A stretch of DNA of 64,000 nucleotides from Scortum barcoo (GCA_023238725.1 CM041552.1:14299147-14363146), one strand, 5' to 3'. Shown: positions 27,385 to 42,364, numbered from the stretch's first letter. Translations and numbers: made by a program. The notes: generated from the letters alone by a model not told the origin.

Positions 27385-28664
27385 CACTCGTGTGTTCTTT
27401 GTCTAGCAGAAAAGGCCACATTGCTCTTGTCATGAGCACTCTGAAGTTGATGCCTGGCTAATGACCTGGCATGGCCTTATGTCAGTGGTAGGGTGCCATA
27501 ACTAACAATACAGCACTATCACAGTGCATTAGCCACAATTACTGTGGTACTGTAGATACAAGAGATCCTGTGATACTTACTGGAAACGAGGCTAAGATGA
27601 AACACAATTACATTTTGAAAGTGTTATAACTGTAGCTGTAACTGAGGGGGACATTATGCCCTGTAAAAGCAATGTGGATTTTCAAAAGCAGGTATTAGTT
27701 CAGTCAGTAGTCTATTCATTTATAGCATTATGAAGAGCTTTTAGTTTAAAATCTTTGACCTTTGGTAAAATATGGGTTATTTGCAGTTGAATTCTTACTT
27801 TACCAATAATGGACATTTCAGATTCTCACAATATTAATAACAAAGACAACCTCTACTATTATTTCCAATCACAAAGGACCTCAGGTAATATTAGTTCAAC
27901 ATGAGCAGGATGAAAGTAAGTAAGACAGTTTCAGTTCTGAGCACATTAAAGGTCCATCACTGCGGGAAACTTTACAGCAAGAGAACGCTTTCCTGCTGAG
28001 TGAGGGGGTTGAACTGATTTTACATTATAGCAAGACAGCAAGGCTATGCTTGATGAAATGAGCAGCGCAAATTTTGCAACAGTAAGTTTGGTTCATTCAG
28101 TGGCACCACAGAGAAACCAACAATCCCCTGGGAAAGAATGTAAACCTTTATCTTACACTTTATCTTTCACTGTTCTGGGGACCGCTCAGCCAGGGATGAG
28201 TAGATTGGCTGGCAGTTACGCTTTTGACTCAGGCTTCCTGTTGACTGCCCCAGAGGAACAAACCAAAAAGGAGCCTTGGTGTCAGCTGACATGATTAGGA
28301 ACTTTATGAGTCAAACAGATGTGTATTTTTGCACCAAACCCACTACATAAATCAACTGTAAATGTTTTTTTCATCGGATTTGACATTTATTAGATTACTC
28401 AAGAAACTTGTCTCCTAATTCCTAATTTCGGTTTTTACTGGAATAAATAATATTAGCAATAACATGTCACTTGTGATAAATGTTTTGTATTAGGCATTCT
28501 TTGAGAATTGATTTTAGTGTACGACATATTTGCATTATCACTAACCACATCAACAAGTGATCTTACTTTGTGTATGTGTGTGTGTGTGTGTTGTCTGCAT
28601 TTACTACATCTGTCTATAAAAGCCAAAAACAGGTCACCCTGAACCGTCAGAGCTGAGAGAGGGA

Positions 28665-28685
28665 TGTGTGTGTGTGTGTGTGTGT
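28665..28685. repeat. (TG)10 microsatellite
   Basis: Perfect TG run; a shorter one lies about 75 bp upstream at 28576-28591. Confidence 0.9.
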
Positions 28686-31600
28686 CTTCACCTGCCACAC
28701 ATTTCTCTGACCACCTAATCCCTCACTGTGAGCGTAAGGCCACAGATGCTGCCGCTCCTGCGGATGGTTGCCTGGGACACTGGCAGCAATATTGCAGCTG
28801 ACAGAGCCCACTAGGTGATCAGCACGTCATCTACCAGTCCCTATCAATCACTCCCCAGGTTCCGCTGCTGCCGCATAGGATACTTCCACCGGGGCGACAG
28901 AGGAGCGGGACTCAGCCCATCTGGGTTTCACACTAATAGTGACTAATAGAAAAACAGCCATTGTGGAGGAAGGGTCGGCTGCGTGCATCATGTTTGTAGT
29001 TTGTTTCCATGTTATGCGGCATGGCAAGCAAACATTGGGGTCAGGATTTTGGAGAAGGGCAGATTAATATCAACTAATGAGAAACATTAACTGGGGCTTT
29101 GGATGAGTGGCTCCTGCTGCTTTACAGGTGCTTATCTGCCGGCTGCTGCAGCCAACCAGAATAGCTGGAGTGTGCAGTGCACTTTTGTTGCTGTTGTCGC
29201 GTTGTTTCCTGTGAATCCCAAGGATAAGAAATATAATTGTTATTCATAAGTGGCAACTTCGATATGAAGGAATAGACCAAGGACTTTTCATCCTCCTTCA
29301 GATTAGCACAAGGCTCGGTTTACAGCGTAATCCACAAATTGTTGTTCTCATACAGAACCTTGGACTGAGGTCATTTTGCCTTTAGTCCATAGGAAGCTTT
29401 CAAACAAAATTGAGTTAATGTCATTGATTAAATTTTCATGTCCCAAATATTTTGTCTGAATTTTGGATTTATCCCACTGCTCTGAGCCACCTTCAACTCA
29501 TTTTAGGTGCTCTTACTCCCTGTTTTTATATATTTTAATATGTCCGTGTCTGCTAAAAAGATGAAACATATTCCTCTATGATTCAAACATGTGTGAGAAG
29601 TGGTCATGAATATTAATGTCCAGTCGGATGTCCAGGCGTTGCTTTGGGGCTCGCGAAGCCATCTGGTTGCACACAAAGAGATTACACCACTGCATTTAGT
29701 AGGGTGGTGCTCAGGTTGGATTTAGGGGTGAACCTTAGGTCCGCTGGGCAAACAATGAGCATGCTGGATTGAGGTTATGGGTCAGATATATAGCTCAAGC
29801 CCTGGAGATAGGCATTAATGAGAGATTTGTGCTTTCATACACACACAGAAACACGCACATACACACAAACTTATTTCTGCCTCACTTTTATAGAACCTCC
29901 CAGAAAATGCTTTAAATAATCTGAAAATTGCTCACAACTTGAGTGTCATTTTTGTGCAGATGTTCAAGAATTAGATTATTTTTGTTTTTAAGGTTCTCTC
30001 AGCCCCCCTCTCCCCATGCCCCGCTCGCTCTGTTGCAAGTACTCTCTGCTGTCTCATTTTCTGCCTCTTCTCTCCTGTGATACAGTGTTTTGCTGCATTG
30101 TGAGTGCTGGTGTTGAGGTAACCCTGAAAAACTCATTTTGTCCCAGTAAAAAAAAAAAAGAATCTTTTCCTTTCCTCTTGGAGTCTGAATTTAATTCCAA
30201 AATAGTATGGGAGTCAAACATACTTCTCGAGATGACTTTATTAGTAGGCAAATGAACTCTCCAGGATTCCTCCACATGGCCAGATGGCCAGCAATTGTTG
30301 AACAGGACCATCAGACAAAGCTGAGGCACAGTTGATTGCTCGTGAAAGGATATTGAATAAATTTTCTCCCTGCTTTTGGAGAGAAAGACGTTGCAGGTCC
30401 ACCGCTCCATTTGTGTCATTATTGTGAGGCATGCACAAGAAACTCTCTCACTGAATTTTTGCCATAGATCTGAGTGTGTGTTCATGAATTCGTCCGTTCA
30501 CGTGTCCAGATACACATCCCGCTGTGTTTGCACTCAGTGTGTGCAGAGCTGTCCAAACTGATTTAAATGGGTGAGTTGTCCAGCAGCTCAGTGCTGCACA
30601 TGGTGTGGAATTGCTTTTTGTGACTTGAAAAGCCAGCTAGCCAACCCTGCAAATCCTCTCTGGCCAGAGACCATTTACACGGTAGCTGTGCTCACTTTTC
30701 GACCGTCTCCCTGCCAGACACTGCATCGCGGTCGGTCATAGCGAAGCCAGCACACCGCATCCCCTGTTCGTGTATGGCCAACTTGTGCTCAGCTTTGCTC
30801 TCACACATGTGGACACCAGCGTCATCCAAATATCGACCTGCTCTTTAATACTCAGTGAAAGGAGTGTACACAAAGGGTGGGGGGTTATTTTTACCTTGAT
30901 GACTGTGTTTTGTTCTTGTGATTTGCACTGTAAAACACCCCATCTGCACGGTTAGATCCACTGATGTAATTTGTGCATCAAGATAGCAAAAAGTTCTGGT
31001 CCAGGTCTTAGAATTAAATCTGTATTGATAATTGTAGATGCACTGACATGTAGTTTTCATGGTGATATAAAAAGCCGTGTTAAAACAAAACACTTCATTG
31101 GTATATAGTGATGAAAGTAATTAAATAATAAATGTGTGTCATCAGATAAGTTCTTTGATTTAAGATCGGCTGATAATGTTATTTGGTACGAATTTCATGC
31201 ACTGTTACACATCATTGCATAATGTAGTTTTCCTTTTATTCTAATCACAGCACTGGTTATGTTTATCAGCTTTAGAGCTAGATTCATTTTGCTGGAGGCA
31301 CTGCAATCTCCAACAATTAAAGATAGAGAAACTGTGTTAACCAAAGCAAAACAAAAAAACTGAATTATCCCTGAATACCACCTGGCGCCGTGTCTACACA
31401 TATGGATCACATAGATTTCAACATGGATCAGTAGATCAGCATTTTCTGTCTCAATGGCTGAATGAGACTCCTCTACATGACAACCATGAGATGTGGTTCA
31501 ACACTCAGGAAAAAGCTAGTGAGTGGACCTTGAATGAAGTGTTTTCTTTTCTGTTTAGGGCAGTTTTTTGCCTGAATGGTCTTATTTTATGAGCTGAAAA

Positions 31601-34600
31601 TGACTTTTCATTTCATAACCCCACTGAGGACAATCCTGACACTGATTCAATGAATGACCTTCATTCTTCTGTCGATATTACGAACACCTTTGTCCTTCCC
31701 TGCTTTGATTTACAATATTCTCCTTTTACTCTTTGCCAATTTCTTACTTCTTTTATTTTTATTCTTCACCCTACCATAGTTTTACCCTCTGCGTTGGTCA
31801 CCCCCTCTAATATCTACTATTACTGCCCTTACTCAAGCCTCAGCTCTCATCACTCTCATATCGTCATTCACACCTTTTTCTTTCTTTTTCTCTCCTGTCC
31901 GCTCGTGTTTCTTATTTTCTCATTTCTTCTCCTCGACCTGTCTCTTTCCTGACATTTCCTTTCTGCCCATCTCCTTCTCAGACACCAGCTATAGATGACT
32001 ACTAGGTCAAGATCTGCCATTCTCAAGAAAACTAATAGAAAGAGAGGGGAAATAGTATTCAAAAGCCTGCCCCCTCCCCCCACCACCCTTTCTTTCTCTC
32101 TTTTTCTCTGCCTGTCCCTAATCACCCTCCATCAGTCTCACGCTGAATCTCGGTGTCTGGGTGCGTAGTAGTATTAGTTCTGCTGTGTCAGTCTTGTTCT
32201 GCTCAGGGGGTCAGCTTATGGTTCAGCTCTCCACTGTAATTGGGCTTTAAAACCACTATATGCATAATCAAACACTCTCCAGTGAAAAGCAATGTTGTTA
32301 TGGCAGCAAGTGACACATTATTGGTCACAACCAGTAATCAGATCTGATTAGGCGAAGCTGATCTGCGTTTCTCTCGGCGCAGTATGTCCAGCTGGAGGAG
32401 GAGCCACATCTGTGTGATATATGTAATATGAAATTGGAAATTTAAGCTGCAGCTTATTCATTGCGGTGCAGGAGCAGTGAGGTGCCTGTTGAATCTCAAT
32501 GGGATTTCTGCATTTCTTAGACCCTAGAAGCTTACTTTCAGATTCCCCACTGAAAAAGAGAGAATGCAATGAAATGTAATGCAAATTAGCTTTTCATTGC
32601 TACTTTCAATACGTTAGCCCACAGCTGAATGCAATTCCCGCTCCAACACTCAAATTTTCATCCATTTATTTGGCTTTATCATCAGCTCTCCACTCGACAT
32701 TTGTTTCAATCATTAGGACTCATTAGGATCCAAAGAAAGAAACTATCAAGTTTACTCTCCAGTGCTTTTAGAAAATGTCCTTCAAGAAGTGGAATATCCG
32801 CTGGGACCTGAATAGTCTTCTGTTTAGATTTTAATTTTCTGTATTTGTGTCCATCTCACTGTGTGTGTGTGTTGGAAAGTCTTATGAATTAAATCTTAGA
32901 CTCAGGAGTGAAAATGGAAAAGGTTTAAGGCAGGTGCTTAGCTGAGTCTAAGAAGAGTAACTGTATCATCCCTCTCACATTTATCCCCCTTTTTGGACTT
33001 GGAAAGAGCTTTACTCAAACTCAACTTAAACCACAAGTGCTATTTAATAACAGGTCAGTAGACAGTTAATAGCTGTCCCCTTTAGTGCCATTTCAAAATT
33101 CTCAGAGTAATACTATAGGTGATTTTATTGCATTAATTAAACTAGAGCGCCATCTAAGAAATAAACATATGGAGTTTACTGTGAAGGTGGTGAGGATGCC
33201 TGCGATGGGTTAGATAAGTTTATTTTGATAATATATACCTGTTTATTTGTGTTCAGGGTCACAGTGACAGACAACGACTATACCCTCCTGCTCAAGTTAT
33301 ACCCAGATCTTTTGTTCATAGCATGCTCTGTGAACGCCTACCCAAACAGCAGATGCTTTTGAATAAATTATCTATAAGTTTCAACATTTTGCGTCACGTG
33401 TTGCCAGTTGAAAGAGGTGTCTCAGATTTCGATTCCACCATATTTATTTTTGCATTCATGGGCTAATGTGGAAATGGTTAGCAGGTGTTCAACATTAATT
33501 CAAAACTAGCCAAGAGGACCATGTCAGCCTCACCATTACTGCACGTTTGAGGTTGTGTATGTGTCACAATTTTCTTCTTTATGGTATTTTGTTTAACAAG
33601 TGTTTTCTCAATTGCTTTTTGTTAGCATTGCGTAAATCATGTTTTCAGTAAATACTATCATAAGCATCATACTACCATAACCAATACTGGATTCCTGAGG
33701 CAGACTTTGATAAGATTTTACTTAAATGCTCAACTGCTGAGTGTGTTTATTGACAAGATGTGATTTTTTTTTTAATTATGCTCACTGCTATTGCATCCCC
33801 TTTTGCTGCTGTAACACCACAATTTTTCGCTGAAAAATGAGGGGGTTATTTTAAAAGAAATTAACTTTCTGGTTCTCTGGTGCATAAACTATGTAAGAAA
33901 GAGTGTTACAAAATTAATTTAAACAAATCTTTTACATCTGTACATTTAGGCACATATAAGGAGATACCTGTGGCAAGTAAGGCAATTAATCAGTCTAGCT
34001 GTAATTAAGTTTAAGGAGTTCAATCTCTGAAGTATCCCATAGGGGATGATGTAATGTATTAAAAGATATATATAATTGTTTACAGTAAATAATATGCACA
34101 GTATATTGTATATTATATATATATGTGCATTTATGAAATGCAGTGCATAAAAGCAAAACATTTTTGGCTACAAATACTTTGTCTTTATGCTTGTAGCTGC
34201 CCAGTAAGCGCAAATGGTGCTCAGGCACAAAATTATTAATAATAAGTTTAATTTAATTTACATGATTAATAATAGATAATGACACCATAATTAATTTCCT
34301 GAAGGTTTGTGCGTGACTGTAAGTACATTTAATGAAAAGTATGTGGATGTTAAGATGGATGTCACACTGCACAGAACTCCTCTGTCGGCTTGCAAACAAA
34401 ATCCAGGCGCTTCTTCTGTCTCTGCCAGATCATAATTAGAGAAGCACAGCTGTCGCCTGCACCTCTGCTGACCCTTTTCTCACAACGCTATTGATCTGTC
34501 ATGTCAAGGCCGTACCGGCATAACCACCATGCACACATCCAAATCCACTATCCTGTCATCAGGAAGCCGTCTCTTGATTTGATCCCTGAGATGAAAGCGA

Positions 34601-37600
34601 GGAAAAACAGAGTGACTCCCAGGTGAGCAGCAAGCAAAATGGATTTCAATTTAGCTGATTGTCGTCATCAGGGGTATGAAAAGCAACTCTGCTCCATATT
34701 ACAGTGTTCCTTTTGTTTCATGTTAGCCAACTGTGTCAAGTGGCAGAGTTTTGTCTTGTGCGGGAGGAGACAACACTCAGCCGATATTGCTCAGCTTCCC
34801 GCCAGCTGCTCGCCGAATTAATGCACAGCCGATTCTGCTCTGTGAACTGAAACTCATCAAGAACATCCAAGTCTTTTGTCTCCCCATCAACATGTTTGTG
34901 TTTCACTTGAAGGCCAGGTTCTCTAAGATTTGCCGGCCAGCTGTTTGCCAGTTTTGTTGTGTAAAGTTGAGCTGCGCTTTGTTTGGGTTATTTGGCTAGA
35001 TTCCCAGAAGTGGATTAAGCCCACTGTTACATTTAAAAAAAAAAAAACCTGAACATTATTGAGGCAACAACAGAAACACGTTTGCCTATGCTTGATAAAC
35101 ACAGATAGAATTGCAGTGGGCATTTAAAACCATATTTACTGGTAAATGTTACTTCATTTAATCAGGTAGGGGGCCTGTGAAAGCACACCAAATCAAATTA
35201 CTGGTTCTTTTTTCTATCCTCGCTGCATATAACACAGCTGGTAGCCAGACAAGGGAGTTAAAAAGCATTTCTTTCTTTTTTTCCACAAAGACATTTGCTC
35301 TGAAATAGAGCAGTGGAGTGGCCTCTCCGGAGAAAAGGAACTTTTTTCTCTCTGAACTGGCTGATCAATGAGATAGAGATCTCGTGGTCAATGTTCCACT
35401 CTCCTAAAAGGCACCATGGGATCTGCAACCCACTTCATCTTTATCACTGGTCTGCTTCTGCTCTGACCGCTGGGACCTGATGCAGGATCATTACTACCAC
35501 AAATAGAGATCGGGCTGCATGAGGCTGAGACGAGGATAAGCTGGCGGACGGGGATGGAGATTGTTGTTGGGGTGGTGTTGATGCTCGGTCTCGCCTATCT
35601 CCAGTGTCTCATCTTCTCCTTTTCTCTCCCACAAGATTTTTTTTGTTTTGTTTTGCCTTTTCTGAATGCCAACATCTGGTGTCCCAAATCCCCCATAAAC
35701 CTTTTAGTTCGAAAGGGGATCAGGTAGACATAATAGACTACCACCTGCCCTCTTCCATCTCTGGCCACCCTGCCACACCATCCTCGCCAACTCCACTCTG
35801 GCATTCCTGCCTTGGCATCACACTTGCTGACTGATGGACAATGTCTCCAAAAGCATCTGTTCTCTAAGGCTCAGTAGCCAACAACGCTGGCTTGCAGTTG
35901 GCTATACCCAGCCAGGCTTTGTACTCTGTGTTCTGCTATTGGTTGCTTTTCTACAACTGATGATCTCCAAACTGATTAGCTATGTCCACTTTTTGACGGT
36001 AAATGAACTGCTCTGCGTCTGGCTTCAGCAGACCCAGCATTCAGCTCACTGAGGCTGAATGGCTGCCGTCCACTTGGCTTTACTGCTAAGTGTTTTCAAG
36101 GACAGTTCAGTGTTTCTGCCAAGCATGTGTTGTATGCTAATTGATAGCCAGGTCAACGTGCGGCAACGTAAATGAGTCACATCAAACGCTGATGAACAGC
36201 GCTAATGCTAACTCTCCTACAGCCTCGCCTGACACGTTCCAAGACCTATAAAAGTGTGGTGATACTTTATTAAACAGAGTTTTGTTCTGCTGCCTCTCTG
36301 AGTCCAGGCCAACAGATGTAGTTGCTCATTACGTCTCTGCTCTCCATATGGCACTGCTACGCACCCACCTCCTCTTCACCTCCCCTCGCTCGGACCCCCT
36401 CCCCGCAGGCTCCTGTTAGGTTCATAGCAGACAGGTAGCAGAATGACTTGGGCACTTGTCAGCTCAACAACCGAGGAAACCCAGAGCTTGTTGGACTGGA
36501 CGGAAGGGAAATTAGCTTTCACCTTCACTCCAGCTCAGAGCAACGGTCTCCTCACTAATACGTGGTCAGATCTGAAACTACCCCTCTCGAATGTAACCTC
36601 GAATTTTCCATTGAGGAAGGGTTATCAGAGGTTATTGGTAAGCTTATACAAAGCAATGAAAAAAAACACTGGTTCTTTCCAGCGAGCAGCCAACAGCGCA
36701 TCACTTGCTTGGCAGGTTTAAAAATGTGCTGGTTCATTTTATTCCTTGCTTTAATAGCTCATCTGAGCAGATCAGAGTGCAGACTCATTGTAATTAAGGC
36801 CACTATATTGTAAGCACACTGTAATTGCATTGAGGTATTTTGGCTGCCAAGCAGAAAGTGCCTCCTTTTCCTCACTGCTCACTGTGTGTACAAGAGTGTG
36901 CAAGTGTGTCTGTGTGTGTGTTACTTGTGCAAAGCCTGTGTCCTGTGAGAGCTTCCTCATTAAACGCCTGTCAAACCTCTGTCTGCAGACCTGCCAGCCT
37001 TTCTGTCACACTGCAGGAAACACACACACATATATACAGACCAGAGCACACATCCGAGCCAGAGCAAGCAGGAGTCTGTTTCTGTGTCATATACACACAC
37101 TCATAAAAAAACAGGTGACACAGTTGAACTTTGTGTGGTTGTATGAAAAGGTACAGCGCCGTACCTTGTGATTTTTTGGCTTGTCATTACCAAGGCTGGG
37201 TGTTGTTTGAAAGAGTGGTGTCAGTATGCTTCCTGGGCTTCAGTACCAGAATCAAAACAATACATTTTTTGACATAGTAACTTGAAACTGTAAAAACAAA
37301 AATGTGACAAGGTTATTATTTATATTAGAAAATATCTAATCATAACAACAAAATATCTAATCATTGAAAAAGTAAACAACAAGGCCCCTTTTTCATTTGA
37401 ATGGGACGCTACATTAACATAGCAGATTATCGATGTAAAGGCTTTCGCTGAAAAACACAAGGTAATCCTGCTAAAAGAAAGTCATATTTCTACTGTTGAA
37501 CTCTTGATCATAGCAACAAAAGATGAAATGATTTCTTACTTTATAACTAAGTAATTGAATCCAACAATGCAGCCACTCTCCTTTTTTTTAATGTAGGCTT

Positions 37601-39084
37601 GTTTTTTGGCCAGGTATTTAATGGAAATTTTATGGGCTTGACAGTTTTTGAGACTCAGTGTAAGAATCATATTTCAGCTCTTATTCACAAAGTACTGAAG
37701 TCAGATACTCAGGTCTATTCATTACACAATGAACACAGCATAAACAGCTTTTATGGCTTCCTGTTATAATAGCAAATAAGCACTGCGTCTTCTAAATAAT
37801 AAATGAGAGCCACAATGCTCTGCTTTAACTTGAAACGCATTTGTAGCCTACAGAGGCCAAACAATAACAAAGCTAAATGCTGATGTTGTTATTGAATCCC
37901 CTGAAACTGTATGTCTTGAGAAATGAACCAATAAGGGAGAGAACATGAGACACATTGCTTTTGACAACAGAATCAAATTTCACACTGCTAAATTCAATGA
38001 AACCATTTAATGAGTGCTGATTGCAACCCTTTCACCATTCCTCTGTCTTCGGTTATGTCCGTTATGTGTGTTTATGACTCGTCTTTCCCCGCCTGTACGC
38101 CATTTTCCCCACATCTCTTTGTCGCTCACTCCATTGCTCTCCTCTTCAGTCAGTCCGACTGTCACTTTCTCCCCATCCCTCTCTCTGTTCTCTCCCTTTC
38201 TCTGCCTTCCACTTGCACTCCATCTCCTCACCCACCCTTCATTCCCCTGGCACACGCCTGTCTTTCTCCACAGCAGTCACCACGGTATTTAGTTCTATTA
38301 CCTTGGGCTTCATTGTTTGCCTAAGATTTTCTTTCCCTCACAATTTTCAGATGTAATTAGTTTCACTCCCACACCAATAGTGCCACGGCCCTGAGCGGGT
38401 GCTTTTAAAAGACACTTCCATCTAATTTTGAGTTACAGCTTGTTTACTAGTATCTACAAGTTGTTTACATTTCTCTAATATTTTTTCTGTGCCTTAGCCA
38501 AATAAACTGACATTGGCAACCCTTGTATGTAATTGTTATAAGATCGCAATAAATTAATGCAAAACTTGTACCAAGAATACTTATAAACAGAACATAATGA
38601 GGGAAATATTTTAGATAATTTAATTTAATTTCATGGTCTTCTTGTGAAAGATGATTATACTCCATGTAGAATAACACCACTATTACACAAAAGCTTTTGA
38701 CTGTGTTTGATGATGGCTTAATTGGTCACTCCATATAAAAATCTTAGACGGACAGATTGAAGGAGCAGTAATATTTTTGGCCACTTGAAACTAAAATAAG
38801 CCATGAACACAACATTGATATATTATCACCATAAATAGTTTCAGTTTGTTTTGACATCAAGAAGACACAGAGCCACTTCAGTTAATTTGTTTTTGGCTTG
38901 ATGACTGTTTGGCTTGATGACATTTACTTTCCTTTTAGCTTTCTTTTTGGTCGTCAGCTTCTGAAAAACATAGCTGGACTGTCATCCTCTAAATTTAAAT
39001 TTAAATCACCTAGTCTCTAACATTGTGTGTCATTTTGTGTTGGGCAGGCAAAGCACAGTGGGTTTATCAGAGCATTTCACTTAA

Positions 39085-39414
39085 AGTAGAAGTAAGTAAT
39101 ATATTCAAAAGGTTTTAGTTATGTTTGTAAAAACTGCCACTGTGTCCTGATAGTAGTACACGAGGCAGATAATCTTAAAAAATCAGGCTCCTCTGACTTC
39201 ACCTGCTGCCTCTAAGGCCATTTGACAACAATCAAAACAACCAATCAGAACAGAGTATCTGAACTGTAACTGTAATTTTCACTGTCATTTTTTAACTAAA
39301 GACACCGAGGTGATAATTCTCTGCAGGTTTGTCACTATGAGGGACTCATTTGGCGTTGTGCAAAGTCATTCGATCCATTCTTATTAAAAAAATATTGATC
39401 AGTGCAGCTTTAAC
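39085..39414 (+). repeat. degraded interspersed repeat (MITE-like), copy A
   Basis: Carries stretches typical of a frequent teleost non-autonomous repeat (cctgatagtagtacacgagg, cagataatctt, caaccaatcagaacag) and a terminal segment GTCATTCGATCCATT...ATATTGATCAGTGCAGCTTTAA at 39365-39413. The same terminal segment recurs at 17821-17869 in the same orientation. No coding capacity. The superfamily is uncertain. Confidence 0.45.
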
Positions 39415-42198
39415 AATTACCACAAACCCAAACAGAGAGTGGCATAGTCCATTACAGTAAATCAACAAATCATAATTTGTTATAGGATGTGCCAGTTGGG
39501 CATTGAATTGACTCCAAGTAGATTAGTACCCAGGATTGCTGGCATGGTAAACTTGTGAGTTTCCTGCAGAGCTGCACTGGTAGTGATGAAGCTGTTAGGT
39601 TCGGAGCCTTTGAAGTTGCACTGCAAATACACATGTAGGAATGATTTTTCTGTTTTTATTTTTGGGATTAATCGACCAGCAGAGTGACTGATACTAGCTG
39701 TTGGTTGCAGATAAGAAGTCTGGCGAGCGACTTTGATGTGGCTGACAACTTGCTGTTAGTAATGTGGAGATTGATTTTCCTGCTTGGAGTACCCCTGTTT
39801 TTACTGAAGTCTTGATTCAAAACACTTTGTCACTCCACCACATGAGGAGGATACGGGCTGCCACTGTATAACAACCAATTAATCATATTGATCTAACCAG
39901 TGTGGAAAAGCGTTAAGGCGTGATGTATAGATTAAGTCCTCTCTTGCCAAACCTCGCTGTAAGATACTATACACAAAGCTTCCTTGTGAATGCTTAAAGC
40001 AAAAAAGATATGTTTAAAATAGGGTGAGGAACATTAAGAGAATCTTCACCAGAATTTCACTTCACTGTGTTACAGTTGTTAGTGAATTGTTTTCCAGAAA
40101 CAATTCTTCGGGATTAGGATGTCTATTTAGTTACTTGCAGTGCGAATCAAGGCTGCATGCTGTGGAATTTGATGATGAATCAAGTCCTGGAGCCAAGTAA
40201 TTCCCCAGAGATGCCAGCATTTCTGGTTAAAGGGTTCAGTGGGCCAGTAGGATGGAGAAGGACAAAGTATATGTATCTGTGTTTATGTTAGCTTCTTTCT
40301 GAGCTCCCCCCACTGCCTCAGATACAGCCTATCGAAGCATGTCAGCTTTCTAAGTGAAAGGGGTAGGGTAGCACCAGTTTGCAAGTGCCGAAAAGGAGGG
40401 AGAGAACGCATTGGGAAAAGGGAACAAGCGGAAAATAGCAAACAATCTGGGGTACGCAGAGAAAGAGGAGAAAAAAGGATAGAAATGAGAAAAAGGTGGT
40501 GAGAAATTGTTCCGATGCAACAGGGAAGATGAAGGACACACCTGAAGAGGGGCTCATTTCCCCAGTGTGGTGTATGGCCATTATGCAGGTTTTAGGACTC
40601 CTTGAGAGGAATGAATGGCGTTCCAGCAGGTGCTGTCAATAGCGGCCACACCTTCATCCATCCAGACACCCAGGGACTCCATTACACCCTGATGGGCAGG
40701 GATGGAAAACCAATCGAGGGGATATGGGGATGAGGAGGAAAGCAATGTATGGGCACTGGGAACCACACAGACAGACAATCTGCCATGATGAAGAGGCTCC
40801 CTTCCCTGTTCCTCCTCTCGGACCCAGCATGTCCTCCTCCTGCATCCCCTTCAAGCCCTACTGCACTCTACTGCAATGCCTTGCCAGCTGACCGACCCGA
40901 CACCTGCCATGCCGCTTGGCGCTCTCCCTCTCCCCGTTTTTCCTACCCATGCTTCTTGCTAAGCCCTGGCAGCATGAATCAGTCCGCATCATCACGCGGA
41001 GAACTGAAGCAGAGATGGATTATATTGGAGGAAAATAGATGGGAGACGTGTTTGAATTGGGGTAAAACGTAATTTACGATTTTTCTGAAGTTCGGCAGAT
41101 TTGTAGGTAGCTCCAGTCCGGATTTGTTGCAGTGCTCAGGGAGCTCTGAAGGCTGCAAGGTTAGCTGCAGTGTGCTTAACCTCAGCTCTGACAGCGGAGA
41201 TGAGGCTGTGTTAGACATACCTGTTAGTACACTGGGGGTGGTATGATAAATTCATTAGAGGCGTCTAAGGAATACAGATATTTATATAGCCAGAGCAAAT
41301 CAAAGCTTTGAAAACATGGCAATCAATCTCACTGAAGATTGTATGCCTCACAATGGGGCTGTGATTGAAGAATTGTGTATTTATTGATTCTTACTGAAGC
41401 CTTGGCTGGCTTTCTTTTACTTCTATTACTTGAGTCTGATCTTTGCTCTGACTACTGCCCAAATACATGCCGTTGTAGATGTATAAGCTTTTTGGTGTTT
41501 AATAGGATATTATTAATTGTATTTTTTCCAATTAGAACATAAGGATAACATAATTAGATGGTTTTGACTTGACTGGAAAAGTATGAATGAATAGTGACTT
41601 TTTCTTGTGTGATAATCTTTTAACAACACCAATATTCATGCACAAAATACCGTCACGCCTTTCTAGATGTTAGGTCAAAAATGCTGTGATATTTTGAGTG
41701 TGTACGTGCCTGCCTGTTTTAAAAGTGTCACCTGAAACGCACAGTCGAGCTGCTCCAGAGTGAGCCGGGTAAACAAATATTTTGTAGCAGAGGGTGAGGG
41801 GGTGTTATAGTGAAGATTTCTCTAACAAGGGCTTGTTCGTGTGGGTGGAACAAGAATAAGTTTTCAGATGCATACTTGTGCTTTACATGAGCTTCGGCGC
41901 CTCAGTCACTGAGAAATATGTGTACTGAAAATGCACATTACCACAGACCCCAGGATTACACTTGCTTGCAATTTATCGTAACAGATTAAACCGATTTCTA
42001 CAGAGCTATTCCTTCTTCTGGTTGTCTGCTGGTACTATTTTTACCCTGCACTTCACACATATTTTCTCTTGTTTTTATCTCCTTTATGGCTGTCCTGTCT
42101 GCAGACATCTGTGGGAGTAAACATGAATGCAAAATGTCAAAATCAGCTACAGATGATTAAAATGCAACAGACAGCCTGACATCCGTGTCTCTGTGCAG

Positions 42199-42364
42199 GT
42201 GCCCTATGTCAAGGTGGCTCCAGAGGACATTCTGAAGGTGCAGTTTCCCCGGTTTACCACTCTGGACCTGAGGCCAACCAACACTGACATCAGCCTGGCC
42301 GTAGCCGGCCTTCTCACCTTCTTTAACAGCACCACCGCCTGTCTCATCTGTGCACAGGCTGACT
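42199..42364 (+). CDS. grik4: grik4 coding exon c
   Basis: 166 nt after an 18.4 kb intron. The acceptor is gtgtctctgtgcag, less pyrimidine-rich than those of exons a and b; the donor is GTGAGT. The frame begins in phase 0 with VPYVKVAPEDILKVQFPRFT, then covers TNTDISLAVAGLLTFFNSTT and ACLICAQAD, and leaves one base (T) that forms a Cys codon with GC of the next exon. FFNST is an N-glycosylation sequon at the site where mammalian GRIK4 also has one. The segment corresponds to the ATD hinge region and the helix leading to the LICA strand. Confidence 0.95.

Larger units (their letters stand above)
23825..42198 (+). other. grik4 intron between exons b and c
   Basis: 18,374 bp, GT-AG, the largest complete intron in the window. 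Seen inside: GT repeats at 27351-27384, about 28576-28591 and 28665-28685; a 22-bp direct repeat near 26.3 kb; an interspersed-repeat-like segment at about 27.07-27.30 kb; CT-rich tracts at 31.65-32.13 and 38.0-38.3 kb; a GA-rich tract at 40.36-40.53 kb; an AT-rich tract at 34.05-34.14 kb; and a degraded MITE-like copy at 39.1-39.4 kb. No coding exon was recognised. Confidence 0.9.

Noticed and set aside
30016..30255. ATGCCCCGCTCG... as a possible GRIK4 signal-peptide start (MPRS...)
   Set aside because: It lies downstream of exons a and b in the same gene, has no suitable donor in phase 1, and the frame is Cys/Leu-rich by chance.
40749..41072. 107-codon open frame in GC-richer sequence
   Set aside because: Pro/Ser-rich without a domain; overlaps comparable frames on the other strand; treated as chance.
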